Part shown: positions 28,168 to 35,790 of the stretch, in pieces
Position numbering within the stretch: the stretch's first letter is position 1
How the letters are laid out: every line of letters begins with the position of its first letter
NCBI GenBank assembly: GCA_031290985.1
Contig: JARLJW010000092.1
Location: forward strand, 50,640-114,639
Direction of reading: 5' to 3'
Source of the DNA: Verrucomicrobiia bacterium
GTDB lineage: Bacteria; Verrucomicrobiota; Verrucomicrobiia; Limisphaerales; UBA11358
Length of the DNA: 64,000 bases
Notes under the pieces: model-generated
What the model saw: only the letters and a program-made list of their open reading frames with translations
Told to the model about the DNA's origin: nothing
The model's database searches: none
Position numbers and translations under genes: made by a program

Positions 28168-28971
28168 TCAGTTAGGTAAATGGCCCTGGGCATGGTACAA
28201 AATGCGGTGATGAGGCAACGGATTGATCACAGGCTCGCTTTGATCGGTGAAAAAGCACAGGTCTTTGGGCTTCAACAAGGGTGTTTTTGAGCGCATGTAA
28301 GCCGCCGCCGCCTGAGTCCGTGATCTTACCCCAAGCTTCTTGAATATATCCTTTAAATAAAAGCAAATCGTATGAACACTTAAGCGCATTTTCCTGGCAA
28401 TCAAGCCATTGGTGTAACCTCGACAGAGCAGCATGAGAATCCATTCTTCAGTCAAGGAAAACTGATGCGTTTTGGCCGCAAGGTTCCGCTGGCGCCGAAA
28501 AGATTCGACCACGCAACGAGTAATCTGGCTGGTCATCGGCGAGCCTTTTTGAAGCACGTTAAACAAGGCTGCCTGTAAGTCCAAGGGCCTGGTTTGGTCA
28601 AGCAAGAGATAACCGTCGGCTCCGGCCGCCAAGGCGCGAAATACTATTTCCCGGTCATCCGCAGAGGTTAGGATAACGAGCGGGATTTGTGGCCGTGATT
28701 TCTTGAGTCGAATGATGCATTCAATGCCAGATATGTCGGGCAGGCAAATATTCATCAATATCACATCGGGCCTAATTTTTGGAACCGTTCGCAATGCGTC
28801 CTCGGCAGTCGCGCAGCTACAGCTACAAACAAAGTCCGGGAATCGATTTATCAGGTTGAGCCAATAGTTACGAATCTCCGGCTGACATTCGACCAAAGCA
28901 ACTTTGAATTGTAGTTTCGCGGATAAGTCTATTGCACGGGCTTTCTTCACTGAGATATCGGATAATGGCAT
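28168..28971 (-). CDS. LuxR/NarL-family response regulator with degenerate receiver
   Basis: 267 residues: a receiver-like domain (about 22-140) and a LuxR helix-turn-helix (about 170-235; FSLTEEWILMLLCRGYTNGLIA, then LSVHTICFYLKDIFKKLGV). The receiver lacks its chemistry. The phospho-acceptor position is Asn74 (VILMNICLPDISG), the acidic pair is reduced to Glu28-Cys29, and the conserved Lys is Asp125; only the Thr/Ser switch position is kept (LTSADD). It is therefore probably phosphorylation-independent or responds to another signal. It is the first gene of the minus-strand run leading into GH78, SGNH and GH35. An approximately 30-residue tail after the HTH is unusual. Control of the glycan genes is inferred from position only. 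Confidence 0.88.
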   Translation of the reverse strand: MPLSDISVKKARAIDLSAKLQFKVALVECQPEIRNYWLNLINRFPDFVCSCSCATAEDALRTVPKIRPDVILMNICLPDISGIECIIRLKKSRPQIPLVILTSADDREIVFRALAAGADGYLLLDQTRPLDLQAALFNVLQKGSPMTSQITRCVVESFRRQRNLAAKTHQFSLTEEWILMLLCRGYTNGLIARKMRLSVHTICFYLKDIFKKLGVRSRTQAAAAYMRSKTPLLKPKDLCFFTDQSEPVINPLPHHRILYHAQGHLPN

Positions 28972-29371
28972 GCCGTTTGAGGTCGCGATTTATAAAGACA
29001 CGGCAACATATGACTATAAAATTACCAAGGCCACCGAAACGTGGCGCCTTTGCGCAATCGAGTTGTCAAAACCCCCGGCGATTCTGGCGCGTACACGCAT
29101 CTTTGATGGATCATGTGCTTTGAGGTCATTGGCGTCAGTGACCTGAAACCAAAAGGGATTGGCGATGCCATGGAAAGAACGCGGACCATGGTGCGAGATC
29201 TCAAGTAGCCTGAGGCATAAATGAGTGTTTCTTAACTTTTTACATAAGCCAAGTGGACCTATGTGCCAATATTATGGAGTGCTGGCTGTAATTTACAACG
29301 CTTCCGTGGTCGTGGTCTATTGATTCCACCCAGCTACAACCTAAGCCTATCGCAGTATTGATAAAGAGCCA

Positions 29372-29391
29372 ATACGCATGATGATGTGTAA
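29372..29391. promoter_or_regulatory. Degenerate copy of the 20-bp palindrome
   Basis: ATACGCAT, GATG, ATGTGTAA: the left arm is identical to the arms at 139-158 and 29591-29610, and the right arm has two changes. It lies about 400 bp upstream of the LuxR-type regulator gene start. Confidence 0.35.
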
Positions 29392-29590
29392 TGATAAGGG
29401 CCAAAAAATATGGAGCACAAGCCGCTCAATTGCGGGACGAGCATCCGGGTTTTCCTTGAATTTGGGGGCTGCTGGATGGCCATGGCCAAGTCAAAAGACT
29501 CGCAGGCTTCAGATGGGGCTCGTTTTTTGAGATGACTCAAAGGCTTGAATCACGAAGCCTGCTCCACCCTGGTCAGGTCTTCGTTGCCGG

Positions 29591-29610
29591 ATACGCATCT
29601 TTATGCGTAT
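29591..29610. promoter_or_regulatory. 20-bp palindrome, candidate LuxR-type operator
   Basis: ATACGCAT, CTTT, ATGCGTAT, followed by TGTT as in the copy at 139-158; upstream flanks also resemble each other (TCTTCG.TGGC). It lies about 295 bp before the GH18-like gene. Confidence 0.5.
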
Positions 29611-29905
29611 TGTTCCACCTGGGAAGAGCCTTCATTGTATTAGTCAAGTCACCCATGTTTCAGACCACGATTAAATTCTCGGACCCGTTCAAGTGGACCG
29701 GGGTAATACTGGCATATTGGGCAGGCAGGGGCACGTTCTCAACCGCGGTTCCGATTGGTTTTTCACCAACCGCGGGTGCTTCAGGTCGCGAAGGCCATGG
29801 GGCCGGGAACAGCAAGGTGGTAGATTGAAAATTGAGTGCTAACTTCAGACTTCTAAGTTTGTAGTCACCCGTCTTACCGATAGCAAGTCAAACTATTCCG
29901 CAATT

Positions 29906-32179
29906 ATGCAACGAAAGTTATTATGTCCATTGAGTGCCGTGCTGGGCCTGTGCTTGATGATGGCGGGTTCGCAGTGGGCAGCTGCGGTTAACGTGATGAA
30001 TTACGGGGCCGATGGCAATGACTACTTTCAGTTTACCACACCGCCCATGGCCTTGGACAAAGCTTCGGGTTTTACGACCTTGATTGCTTTTGCCATGCAT
30101 GTTAACGCGGATGGCACGCTGCTGCTCGGCGGCGTGGTCTGTAACAATGGCGTCTATGTCGGTCCCACGAACTGGAATCCGCTCATCACCACATTGAAAA
30201 CACCGCCCACGACCGTCAACCGGTATGAGGTGTGCATCGGCGGATGGACCGACGCCAGTTTTGACAACATCAAGAGTCTGGTCGCTTCCCAGGGCACGGG
30301 CCCCGGCAGCATCCTGTACAGAAATTTCCAGGCCTTGAAAAATGCGGTGCCGGGAATTGACGCGATCAATGACGACGAAGAACAGACCTACGATCTAAAT
30401 TCGGCCACGAAATTCGCCAACATGCTGGGCAGTCTGGGTTTTAAGTTCACCCTGGTTCCCTACACCGCCCAAAGTTTCTGGGTGAATCTCAGGAACAGCC
30501 TCACCAACTGCGATTGCATCTATCTTCAATGTTATTCCGGCGGAGCGGGCAACGACCCGGTGCAGTGGAATACGGCCTTCGGAAATGGTGTCGTGGTGAT
30601 ACCTGGTCAGGAAAGCAACGGTTCAACGCCGGCGATTTTTCACAACTGGTATCTCCAAACCGGGGTGCAAGGCGGCTTTTATTATCCCGATGTGGTTTTC
30701 AACTCCACCTATTGGAGTGCGGCCATTATCGAAGCCAATGGCACAGCGCCGGCAACGCCGGCGGGAGTGGTGCTGACTCCGGGGGGCGGACAGTTGACCC
30801 TGGCGTGGAATGTGGTTCCCGGAGCGATTTCATACAATGTAAAGCGTTCGACCAGCAGTGGTGGCGAGGTTACCATCGCCAATGTTTCCGCCAACAATGG
30901 CTGGCCCACCTCCAACCAATACATCAACACGGGGCTGGCCGCCGGCACGACCTATTACTACAAGGTGTCGGCAGTCAATACCAACGGCGAGAGCGCTGAT
31001 TCCGCTGAGGTCAACGCCAGGCCCCAGGCATCAACTGGATTCAATTTTGGTTTTGAGATGCCGAGCCTGGGCAATGGCAACTACCAGTATAACCCCTCAG
31101 GCGCCTCCTGGACCTTTGGCGGCACTGCGGGGCTCATTGCCAACGGCAGCGGGTTTAGCAACCCCAATGCCTTGGAAGGAATTCAGGCCGCCTTCATCCA
31201 GTATCATGGGGTCATTGCACAAACCATTTCCGGCTTAATACCCGGACAAGCTTATACGCTCACTTACTTCGCCGCCCAGCGTCCGGGAAACAGCCAGACG
31301 TGGAACGTGCAGATTGATAATACGGTCATCCAGACCAACAGCCCGGGGGGCACCAGCTATGCCACTTACACGGCCACCTTCACCGCCACGGCGGCAAGTC
31401 ACGTCCTGTCGTTTGTCGGAACAGATCTGGGCGGGTACGGTGACTCAGTCTTTATCGACGGCGTGCGGGTCACGATCCAATCGTCGGCATTGCAGCCGGT
31501 TTTAAATTCCGGTTTTGAGTCGCCCAGCATTGGCCTGGGCAACTACCAATATTATCCTTCGGGCGGCGCGTGGGCCTTCAACCACCTTTCGGGACTTGTC
31601 GCCAACAGCAGCGGATTTGGCAACGCCAGCGCCCCGGAAGGGATTCAGGCCGCCTTTGTCCAGGGGAATGGAACGATTTCGCAAACCATCTCCGGCTTGG
31701 CCCCGGGACAAGTTTACACGCTTACTTACTCTGCCGCCCAGCGTCCGGGAAACAGCGAGACATGGAACGTGCAGATTGACAATGCGGTCATCCAGACCAA
31801 CAGCCCGGGAGGCACCAGCTATGCCTCCTATGCAGCCACCTTCACGGCCACCGCGGCAGCTCATGTCCTGTCCTTTGTGGGCACAGATTTAGCGGGCAAT
31901 GGTGACTCGGTTTTCCTCGACAACGTGCAACTGACAGCAATTAATCTAATGGCACCGACATTTGGAGTCCCCAATGTTTTAGGTGGCAGCCTGATTCTGA
32001 CGGGCTACGGCGGCACCCCGCACAGCGGTTATACCTGGCTGGTGACAACCAACCTATCGGCTCCGGTTATCTGGACAACGAATGGCAGCGGGACTTTGAA
32101 TGACACGGGTGCGTTCTCCAACGCTGTGCCGATTAAATTGTTCCAGCCGAATACCTTTTTCCGATTCCGGATGCCGTAA
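29906..32179 (+). CDS. Secreted GH18-like protein with FN3 and two carbohydrate-binding-like domains
   Basis: 757 residues with signal peptide VLGLCLMMAGSQWAAA. Residues about 30-270 look like a TIM-barrel glycosidase related to GH18: GIDAINDDEEQ matches the DxxDxDxE catalytic pattern with Asn at the second Asp, followed by TLVPYT..FW and CIYLQCYSGGAGND. The final Glu, the catalytic acid in GH18, is present. An FN3 domain (about 275-375) and two near-identical 155-residue beta-sandwich domains (NFGFEMPSLGNGNYQY... and NSGFESPSIGLGNYQY..., ending SVFIDGVRVT) follow. The C-terminus is the shared module ending FFRFRMP. Chitinase-like or endo-glucosaminidase-like activity is possible but unproven. 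Confidence 0.75.
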   Translation: MQRKLLCPLSAVLGLCLMMAGSQWAAAVNVMNYGADGNDYFQFTTPPMALDKASGFTTLIAFAMHVNADGTLLLGGVVCNNGVYVGPTNWNPLITTLKTPPTTVNRYEVCIGGWTDASFDNIKSLVASQGTGPGSILYRNFQALKNAVPGIDAINDDEEQTYDLNSATKFANMLGSLGFKFTLVPYTAQSFWVNLRNSLTNCDCIYLQCYSGGAGNDPVQWNTAFGNGVVVIPGQESNGSTPAIFHNWYLQTGVQGGFYYPDVVFNSTYWSAAIIEANGTAPATPAGVVLTPGGGQLTLAWNVVPGAISYNVKRSTSSGGEVTIANVSANNGWPTSNQYINTGLAAGTTYYYKVSAVNTNGESADSAEVNARPQASTGFNFGFEMPSLGNGNYQYNPSGASWTFGGTAGLIANGSGFSNPNALEGIQAAFIQYHGVIAQTISGLIPGQAYTLTYFAAQRPGNSQTWNVQIDNTVIQTNSPGGTSYATYTATFTATAASHVLSFVGTDLGGYGDSVFIDGVRVTIQSSALQPVLNSGFESPSIGLGNYQYYPSGGAWAFNHLSGLVANSSGFGNASAPEGIQAAFVQGNGTISQTISGLAPGQVYTLTYSAAQRPGNSETWNVQIDNAVIQTNSPGGTSYASYAATFTATAAAHVLSFVGTDLAGNGDSVFLDNVQLTAINLMAPTFGVPNVLGGSLILTGYGGTPHSGYTWLVTTNLSAPVIWTTNGSGTLNDTGAFSNAVPIKLFQPNTFFRFRMP

Positions 32180-32623
32180 TCAGGTAGAAGCACTTACGAG
32201 CCCACCATGGAACGCGTGGGCCAACGAAAATGAAACGCGGGGACAGATTCTCGGATACGAACACCCCAATTGGGGGGAAGCTCACCTGCATCAAGCTGAA
32301 CATCCAAACGCCATGCCCACCTCGGAGCGCTGTCCCGGTCAACCAAGGGCATGGTTGGAGATATTTCACCCTGCATACCCAGTTCGCTTTCGGTCATGGA
32401 TGCGACCATCCCAGCTAGGTTGGCCGTGGCCATGGCTTTAGAATATGAATTTTAGTCATGCAAAGTGAGGGGGGAAATATTGGGCATTTATTAACAGCAA
32501 AGCTTATGTCGAATTCAGGTCGACTGAGCCGCCCCGGGGGCTTGTGGATGGCAACCGTGTGCGTGTCTTTTCTGTGTGCGTCTTTTCTTGCCACTGGCAA
32601 ATATTGTTATACTATGTCCGCCG
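32180..32623. other. Intergenic region left of the mobile element
   Basis: No gene is supported here. The only signal is a promoter-like sequence immediately before the truncated tRNA (see 32585-32613). Confidence 0.5.
32585..32613 (+). promoter_or_regulatory. Probable original promoter of tRNA-Leu(CAG)
   Basis: A good -10 box, TATACT, at 32608-32613 lies 17 bp before the truncated tRNA 5' end. The sequence at -35 (TTCTTG, 17-bp spacer) is a poor match. After integration of the element this promoter drives only the tRNA fragment. Confidence 0.45.
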
Positions 32624-32671
32624 CACGTTGCCCACGTGGCGGAATTGGCAGACGCGCTAGATTCAGGTTCT
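32624..32671 (+). repeat. attL: 48-bp direct repeat
   Basis: Identical base for base to 53409-53456. It comprises 6 bp upstream of the tRNA plus its first 42 nt, ending just beyond the anticodon loop. Identity stops at 32672 (T versus A), placing the crossover within or before the anticodon loop region. Confidence 0.9.
32630..32671 (+). pseudogene. 5' fragment of tRNA-Leu(CAG) left by integration
   Basis: First 42 nt of the tRNA at 53415-53499: acceptor strand GCCCACG, D arm and most of the anticodon arm. The 3' half is missing and replaced by element DNA, so it cannot fold into a tRNA. Confidence 0.9.
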
Positions 32672-32682
32672 TTCGGGGTATC

Positions 32683-32769
32683 TTGGACACTTCTGGACAG
32701 GCTTGTAAATCAATGGCCTAGCGAACAAAACTGAAAATTCAGCCTGACCCCGTTTGGACACTTTTGGAC
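32683..32769. repeat. Pair of 16-bp direct repeats at the left end of the element
   Basis: TTGGACACTTYTGGAC occurs at 32683-32698 and 32754-32769, 71 bp apart, with one difference. Position just inside attL suggests integrase or excisionase binding sites. Confidence 0.45.
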
Positions 32770-32785
32770 TGGTTTTTTTGTGCGC

Positions 32786-32809
32786 GGGGTGCAATACGGG
32801 GTACAATGG
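32786..32809. repeat. Tandem GGGGTACAAYGG-type repeats, left end
   Basis: GGGGTGCAATA and GGGGTACAATGG in tandem. The same tandem motif is at the right end (53343-53367), between the integrase start and attR. These are candidate arm-type integrase sites. Confidence 0.5.
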
Positions 32810-32855
32810 AGAATCGCCAATGATACCAAGCCATTCATGAGGTGCAGGAAAATGC

Positions 32856-33335
32856 TCAATTTAATGCCCGCTCGACAAACTCAACAAATTCCTGATTCTT
32901 GAAAACCTTGTTTTTCTCCCAAACGGCGCGAGGCAAGGGAAGGGAGAAAAACCAGCGCATATCATCTTCCAATTCCTCTTTTGTCGTCATGCCCCCAGCT
33001 TTGACAATGCGCCAGCCCGTCAAATACTGAGTGAAAGCTTTGTTGATAAAGACCTCATCTAAAACGGTTGGGGGATTTTTAACCGCATCCGCGCTTTCAT
33101 CAAACACACGACTCAATTCAGGATGTTCGGAAATCTCGCCCCAAAGGTTGCGGTGGTGATCGGCCAACGTGAGAATATTTTCAATTTCCCTAGACTTGGC
33201 CTCACGTTCCCTTGCTTTGGCTTCTGAATCGCTGGCTTTCGCTTGGCGATTTGTAGCCAATGCGTTCAGTAAAAGGCCAAAGACGATGCCGAGCGTTTGA
33301 ATGAAGTGATCGAACCAAGAAGAAAAATCAGCCAT
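32856..33335 (-). CDS. Small membrane-anchored protein of unknown function
   Basis: 159 residues. One hydrophobic segment near the N-terminus (FIQTLGIVFGLLLNALA) is followed by a charged, probably coiled-coil stretch rich in Ala, Glu, Lys and Arg (about 30-55), then a helical domain (LADHHRNLWGEISEHPELSRVF, FINKAFTQYLTGWRIVKAG). No catalytic motif was recognised. It is the first gene inside the element's left end. An accessory or defence role is possible, but nothing in the sequence shows one. Confidence 0.6.
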   Translation of the reverse strand: MADFSSWFDHFIQTLGIVFGLLLNALATNRQAKASDSEAKAREREAKSREIENILTLADHHRNLWGEISEHPELSRVFDESADAVKNPPTVLDEVFINKAFTQYLTGWRIVKAGGMTTKEELEDDMRWFFSLPLPRAVWEKNKVFKNQEFVEFVERALN

Positions 33336-33376
33336 CCCCGCTTCTAAAACGGGGAACGTAGGGCAGGCAAGCGGCT

Positions 33377-33607
33377 TTATGCGGCGGGTAGTTCCGCCCG
33401 TGCTGCGATGAAAACATGGCGCGGAACCCGGATAACACGCTCTTGCGGGCCAACACCGGGGCCGGGCGGCATGGCGGAAACCGCTTCATTGGTAATATCC
33501 GCTCCGACCACGGCAAAAGCACCGTCAGCCATTTCCAAGATTTGCGGGCAATGATAACCCGATTCGCACAGGTTTTTCTCATTTCCGCCGAGGCGTTTCA
33601 AAAACAT
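33377..33607 (-). CDS. Small protein divergent from the XRE regulator
   Basis: 76 residues with the core CESGYHCPQILEMADGAFAVVG and, further on, RVIRVPRHVFIAARAELP. The pattern, a Cys pair, then a short beta hairpin and an ending of the type 'VxVPxxVF', resembles small proteins that in Actinobacteria sit next to XRE regulators. Its start is 58 bp from the XRE start in divergent orientation, with a short palindrome between them, so joint regulation is likely. Function unknown. Confidence 0.6.
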   Translation of the reverse strand: MFLKRLGGNEKNLCESGYHCPQILEMADGAFAVVGADITNEAVSAMPPGPGVGPQERVIRVPRHVFIAARAELPAA

Positions 33608-33615
33608 ACCCGAAT

Positions 33616-33629
33616 ATGACCATAGTCAT
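33616..33629. promoter_or_regulatory. Candidate operator between divergent genes
   Basis: ATGAC, CATA, GTCAT inverted repeat in the 58-bp gap between the small minus-strand gene and the XRE regulator. It is a plausible autoregulatory site. Confidence 0.35.
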
Positions 33630-33665
33630 TTCGTCCGTCAAATTGTTTTTTGTTAATTGTCACTC

Positions 33666-33917
33666 ATGCGAGCAGCTAAATTACGCGAGCGCCTTTGCTC
33701 AGAGGTCGTCTGCATTTTACACGACGAGCGCAAGCGAAAGAAAATTTCCATGATTCGGCTGGCGGAAAAATCCGGCTTGTCTCAATCCATGATAAGCCTA
33801 GTTGAACGAGATTTGCGAAATCCAACCCTTGACACCTTGCTCCGCATGGCGGACGCGCTTGAGATTGAGCTTTCGGACGTGCTTGTAAAAGCAAAGCATC
33901 GCGTGTCGGAAAGCTGA
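33666..33917 (+). CDS. XRE-family transcriptional regulator
   Basis: 83 residues forming a single lambda-repressor-like HTH: VVCILHDERKRKKISMIRLA, EKSGLSQSMISLVERDLRNP, TLDTLLRMADALEIELSDVL. The ATG at 33666 is preferred over the TTG at 33657. Located at the element's left end and upstream of the replication gene, it probably represses its own divergent promoter and may control replication or excision. Targets are inferred from position. Confidence 0.9.
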   Translation: MRAAKLRERLCSEVVCILHDERKRKKISMIRLAEKSGLSQSMISLVERDLRNPTLDTLLRMADALEIELSDVLVKAKHRVSES

Positions 33918-34038
33918 AATTTCGCCCCCTACAATTCCGCGCACAATCTTAATTATGTCTAATTGACCTAATTGAGAAGCCCCCTTTTCGCTAAAGAGTG
34001 TTGCCACTTTTTCCAAATCGTCATTGAATGATAGTTCA

Positions 34039-35283
34039 ATGGAGGAATCAGGAAGCAGTCGAAAACGCGCAGATCAAAGCCCAGGACTTGTTGCCGCTCC
34101 CAAAGATTTTCTGATTGGCCCGATGTTCGCCGCCACCAAGCAGACCGGCCCCCGCGAAGTTGAGATTGGCAAACGGTTTTATCAAATCGGCGGGTTTCAT
34201 CCTTTGCGCCCGGACTTTCACCCGCCCGCGCTCGATGTTCGCCATGCCCGAGCCATTTTCACCTTGCTAAGTTTTCGCAAGCCGAATGAAAACACGCAGC
34301 TCATCCGCTTTTCGTTTTATGAGTTCTGCCGCCGCTATGCTCGCACCAACGGCGGACGCTATGCCCGCGCTATTAAATCCATTGTTGCCGATCTTGTTGA
34401 TTCGTATATTCGCATCACCGACTTGCCCACGAAGGTTTCCCGCCAGTATCGCCTGATTGAACGGATTCAGACAGAGAGCCGACCGCCCCGCCGTAAAGAT
34501 TCAAGGCTGGCCCTTTCCAATCAGTCGGAAATCTTCTTCAACGGCTGCACCCTCTCGCCGGAATTTTTCGGGTTGCTTGGAGAAATCGCCGAGTTGCAGC
34601 ATTTGAAGCTGGGCGTTTTTACGGCCATTCGTGCGCCATTGGCACAGGCGATCTATCTCTACATCCCCAGCCGCGCCCACCACCACACCGAGCGTAACCC
34701 GTTTGAAATCACGCTGACGAGACTTTTGGAACAAGTCGCCTACCCCGCCCTCAAACATAAATCCGTCAGGCATAAGATTTTCACGCAACATACCAAAACC
34801 AGCCGTTCCATCGTCCAACAACTTGACCGGCTCGAAACGGTCAAAGGCGTTTTCCGCGTTCGTCTGGCTGAAACCGCTGACGGTTCAGAATGGAAACTTC
34901 AAGCGTGGGTTGAGAAGAACCAGCACCAGCCAAAACTGCTTTCGGGAAATTCCAAACTCATTGCCGCATGGGATGCCAGCGGACGCACCCGTGAACTTTT
35001 GGAAAAGCGGTTGGCAAATGCCCAACCATTGAATGACTACGAACTAGATTTATTAGAAAAAGCCGCCGTCAAGGTAAAGGGAAACGAGCGTTGTTTTGTG
35101 CTGGCAAAGGCCATGTTGTCACCCGCTGAATTTACCGGCCTTTTGGCGGAGGCTAAAGGCGAAGAATTTGAAGGGCGCAAGGCCAAGAAGAACCCCACGG
35201 CGCGTTTGATCTGGCGGCTTAAATCGGCAATTTCAGGCCGAAATTTTGCCCCCTTGTCGCGGTCGCAGGGTTTGGACAGCTAA
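34039..35283 (+). CDS. Plasmid-type replication initiator protein
   Basis: 414 residues. The core (LDVRHARAIFTLLSF, FSFYEFCRRYARTNGGRYAR, ALKSI-like IVADLVDSYIRI, then LAQAIYLYIPSRA and LTRLLEQVAYP) has the spacing of tandem winged-helix Rep proteins of the RepA/TrfA type, which bind iterons and open plasmid origins. A basic C-terminal segment follows. Three 19-bp direct repeats, the first overlapping the stop codon, lie just downstream and are the expected binding sites. The start is either TTG 34024 or ATG 34039; I took the ATG. Two CTAATTGA repeats at about 33959-33975 lie upstream and could be regulatory. Identification rests on motif pattern and context. Confidence 0.78.
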   Translation: MEESGSSRKRADQSPGLVAAPKDFLIGPMFAATKQTGPREVEIGKRFYQIGGFHPLRPDFHPPALDVRHARAIFTLLSFRKPNENTQLIRFSFYEFCRRYARTNGGRYARAIKSIVADLVDSYIRITDLPTKVSRQYRLIERIQTESRPPRRKDSRLALSNQSEIFFNGCTLSPEFFGLLGEIAELQHLKLGVFTAIRAPLAQAIYLYIPSRAHHHTERNPFEITLTRLLEQVAYPALKHKSVRHKIFTQHTKTSRSIVQQLDRLETVKGVFRVRLAETADGSEWKLQAWVEKNQHQPKLLSGNSKLIAAWDASGRTRELLEKRLANAQPLNDYELDLLEKAAVKVKGNERCFVLAKAMLSPAEFTGLLAEAKGEEFEGRKAKKNPTARLIWRLKSAISGRNFAPLSRSQGLDS

Positions 35284-35353
35284 GAAAAAAGCGGGGCGCG
35301 GATATGGACAGCTAAGAAAAACAGGGGGGTAAGGTTTGGACAACTAAGAAAAA
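35271..35353. repeat. Three iterons with 32-bp period, candidate replication origin
   Basis: TTTGGACAGCTAAGAAAAA at 35271-35289, TATGGACAGCTAAGAAAAA at 35303-35321 and TTTGGACAACTAAGAAAAA at 35335-35353. The starts are exactly 32 bp apart, close to three helical turns, so all face the same side of the DNA. The first overlaps the rep stop codon. An A+T-rich stretch follows (about 35354-35495), suitable as an unwinding element. Confidence 0.8.
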
Positions 35354-35496
35354 TTTGAGCGTCCACAGTTACATAAAATGCTGGCAGTCAGTGAATATCT
35401 GGATTGGGTGTTTTCGCTCCCATAAATGGTTCCCATCTAAAGTATTTCCCATTGGCAAAAGCGATTAAAAATCGTATCGCAGCAAAGAACAGCAAC

Positions 35497-35790
35497 CTAT
35501 TTTGCCGGAATTTCAGAATCAGCCTTGACCATATCGGCCAGAACATTTTGAAAGTCTTTCAAACCCGTTGCCGGGACTATGATGGAATTGCTTTTTGCCC
35601 CGCCCGCCTCGATGATGCGCAAGAATCTTCCCCGTGGATTTTCCTTCAAAATAAAAACAAATGACTTCCTCTCAATTTGAAGTTCACTGGTTAGAAGCGT
35701 GTCCTCGGCAATATGCGGTTTCGGTTGGCTGAATTTCTGTTGAAAACTCGGTTGCCGACCGTAGGGGGATGGATGTTCGTTGGAGATCAT
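35497..35790 (-). CDS. PUR-alpha-like nucleic-acid-binding protein
   Basis: 97 residues. The C-terminal two thirds match one PUR repeat: ELQIERKSFVFILKENPRGR, FLRIIEAGG, SNSIIVPATGLKDFQNVL. The bacterial PUR family binds single-stranded DNA or RNA as a dimer. The N-terminal 30 residues are polar and probably disordered. The ATG overlaps the stop of the upstream PEP-CTERM gene by four bases (ATGA), so translation is coupled. It is the last gene of the cargo operon and ends about 145 bp from the iterons, so a link to origin function or to cargo regulation are both possible. Confidence 0.85.
   Translation of the reverse strand: MISNEHPSPYGRQPSFQQKFSQPKPHIAEDTLLTSELQIERKSFVFILKENPRGRFLRIIEAGGAKSNSIIVPATGLKDFQNVLADMVKADSEIPAK

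Larger units (their letters stand above)
28972..29905. other. 934-bp intergenic region with LuxR-type palindromes
   Basis: No credible gene is seen on either strand. The region separates the divergent LuxR regulator and the GH18-like gene. It holds a perfect 20-bp palindrome at 29591-29610, a degenerate copy at 29372-29391, and an inverted repeat based on AACCGCGG (about 29738-29776). Confidence 0.6.
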
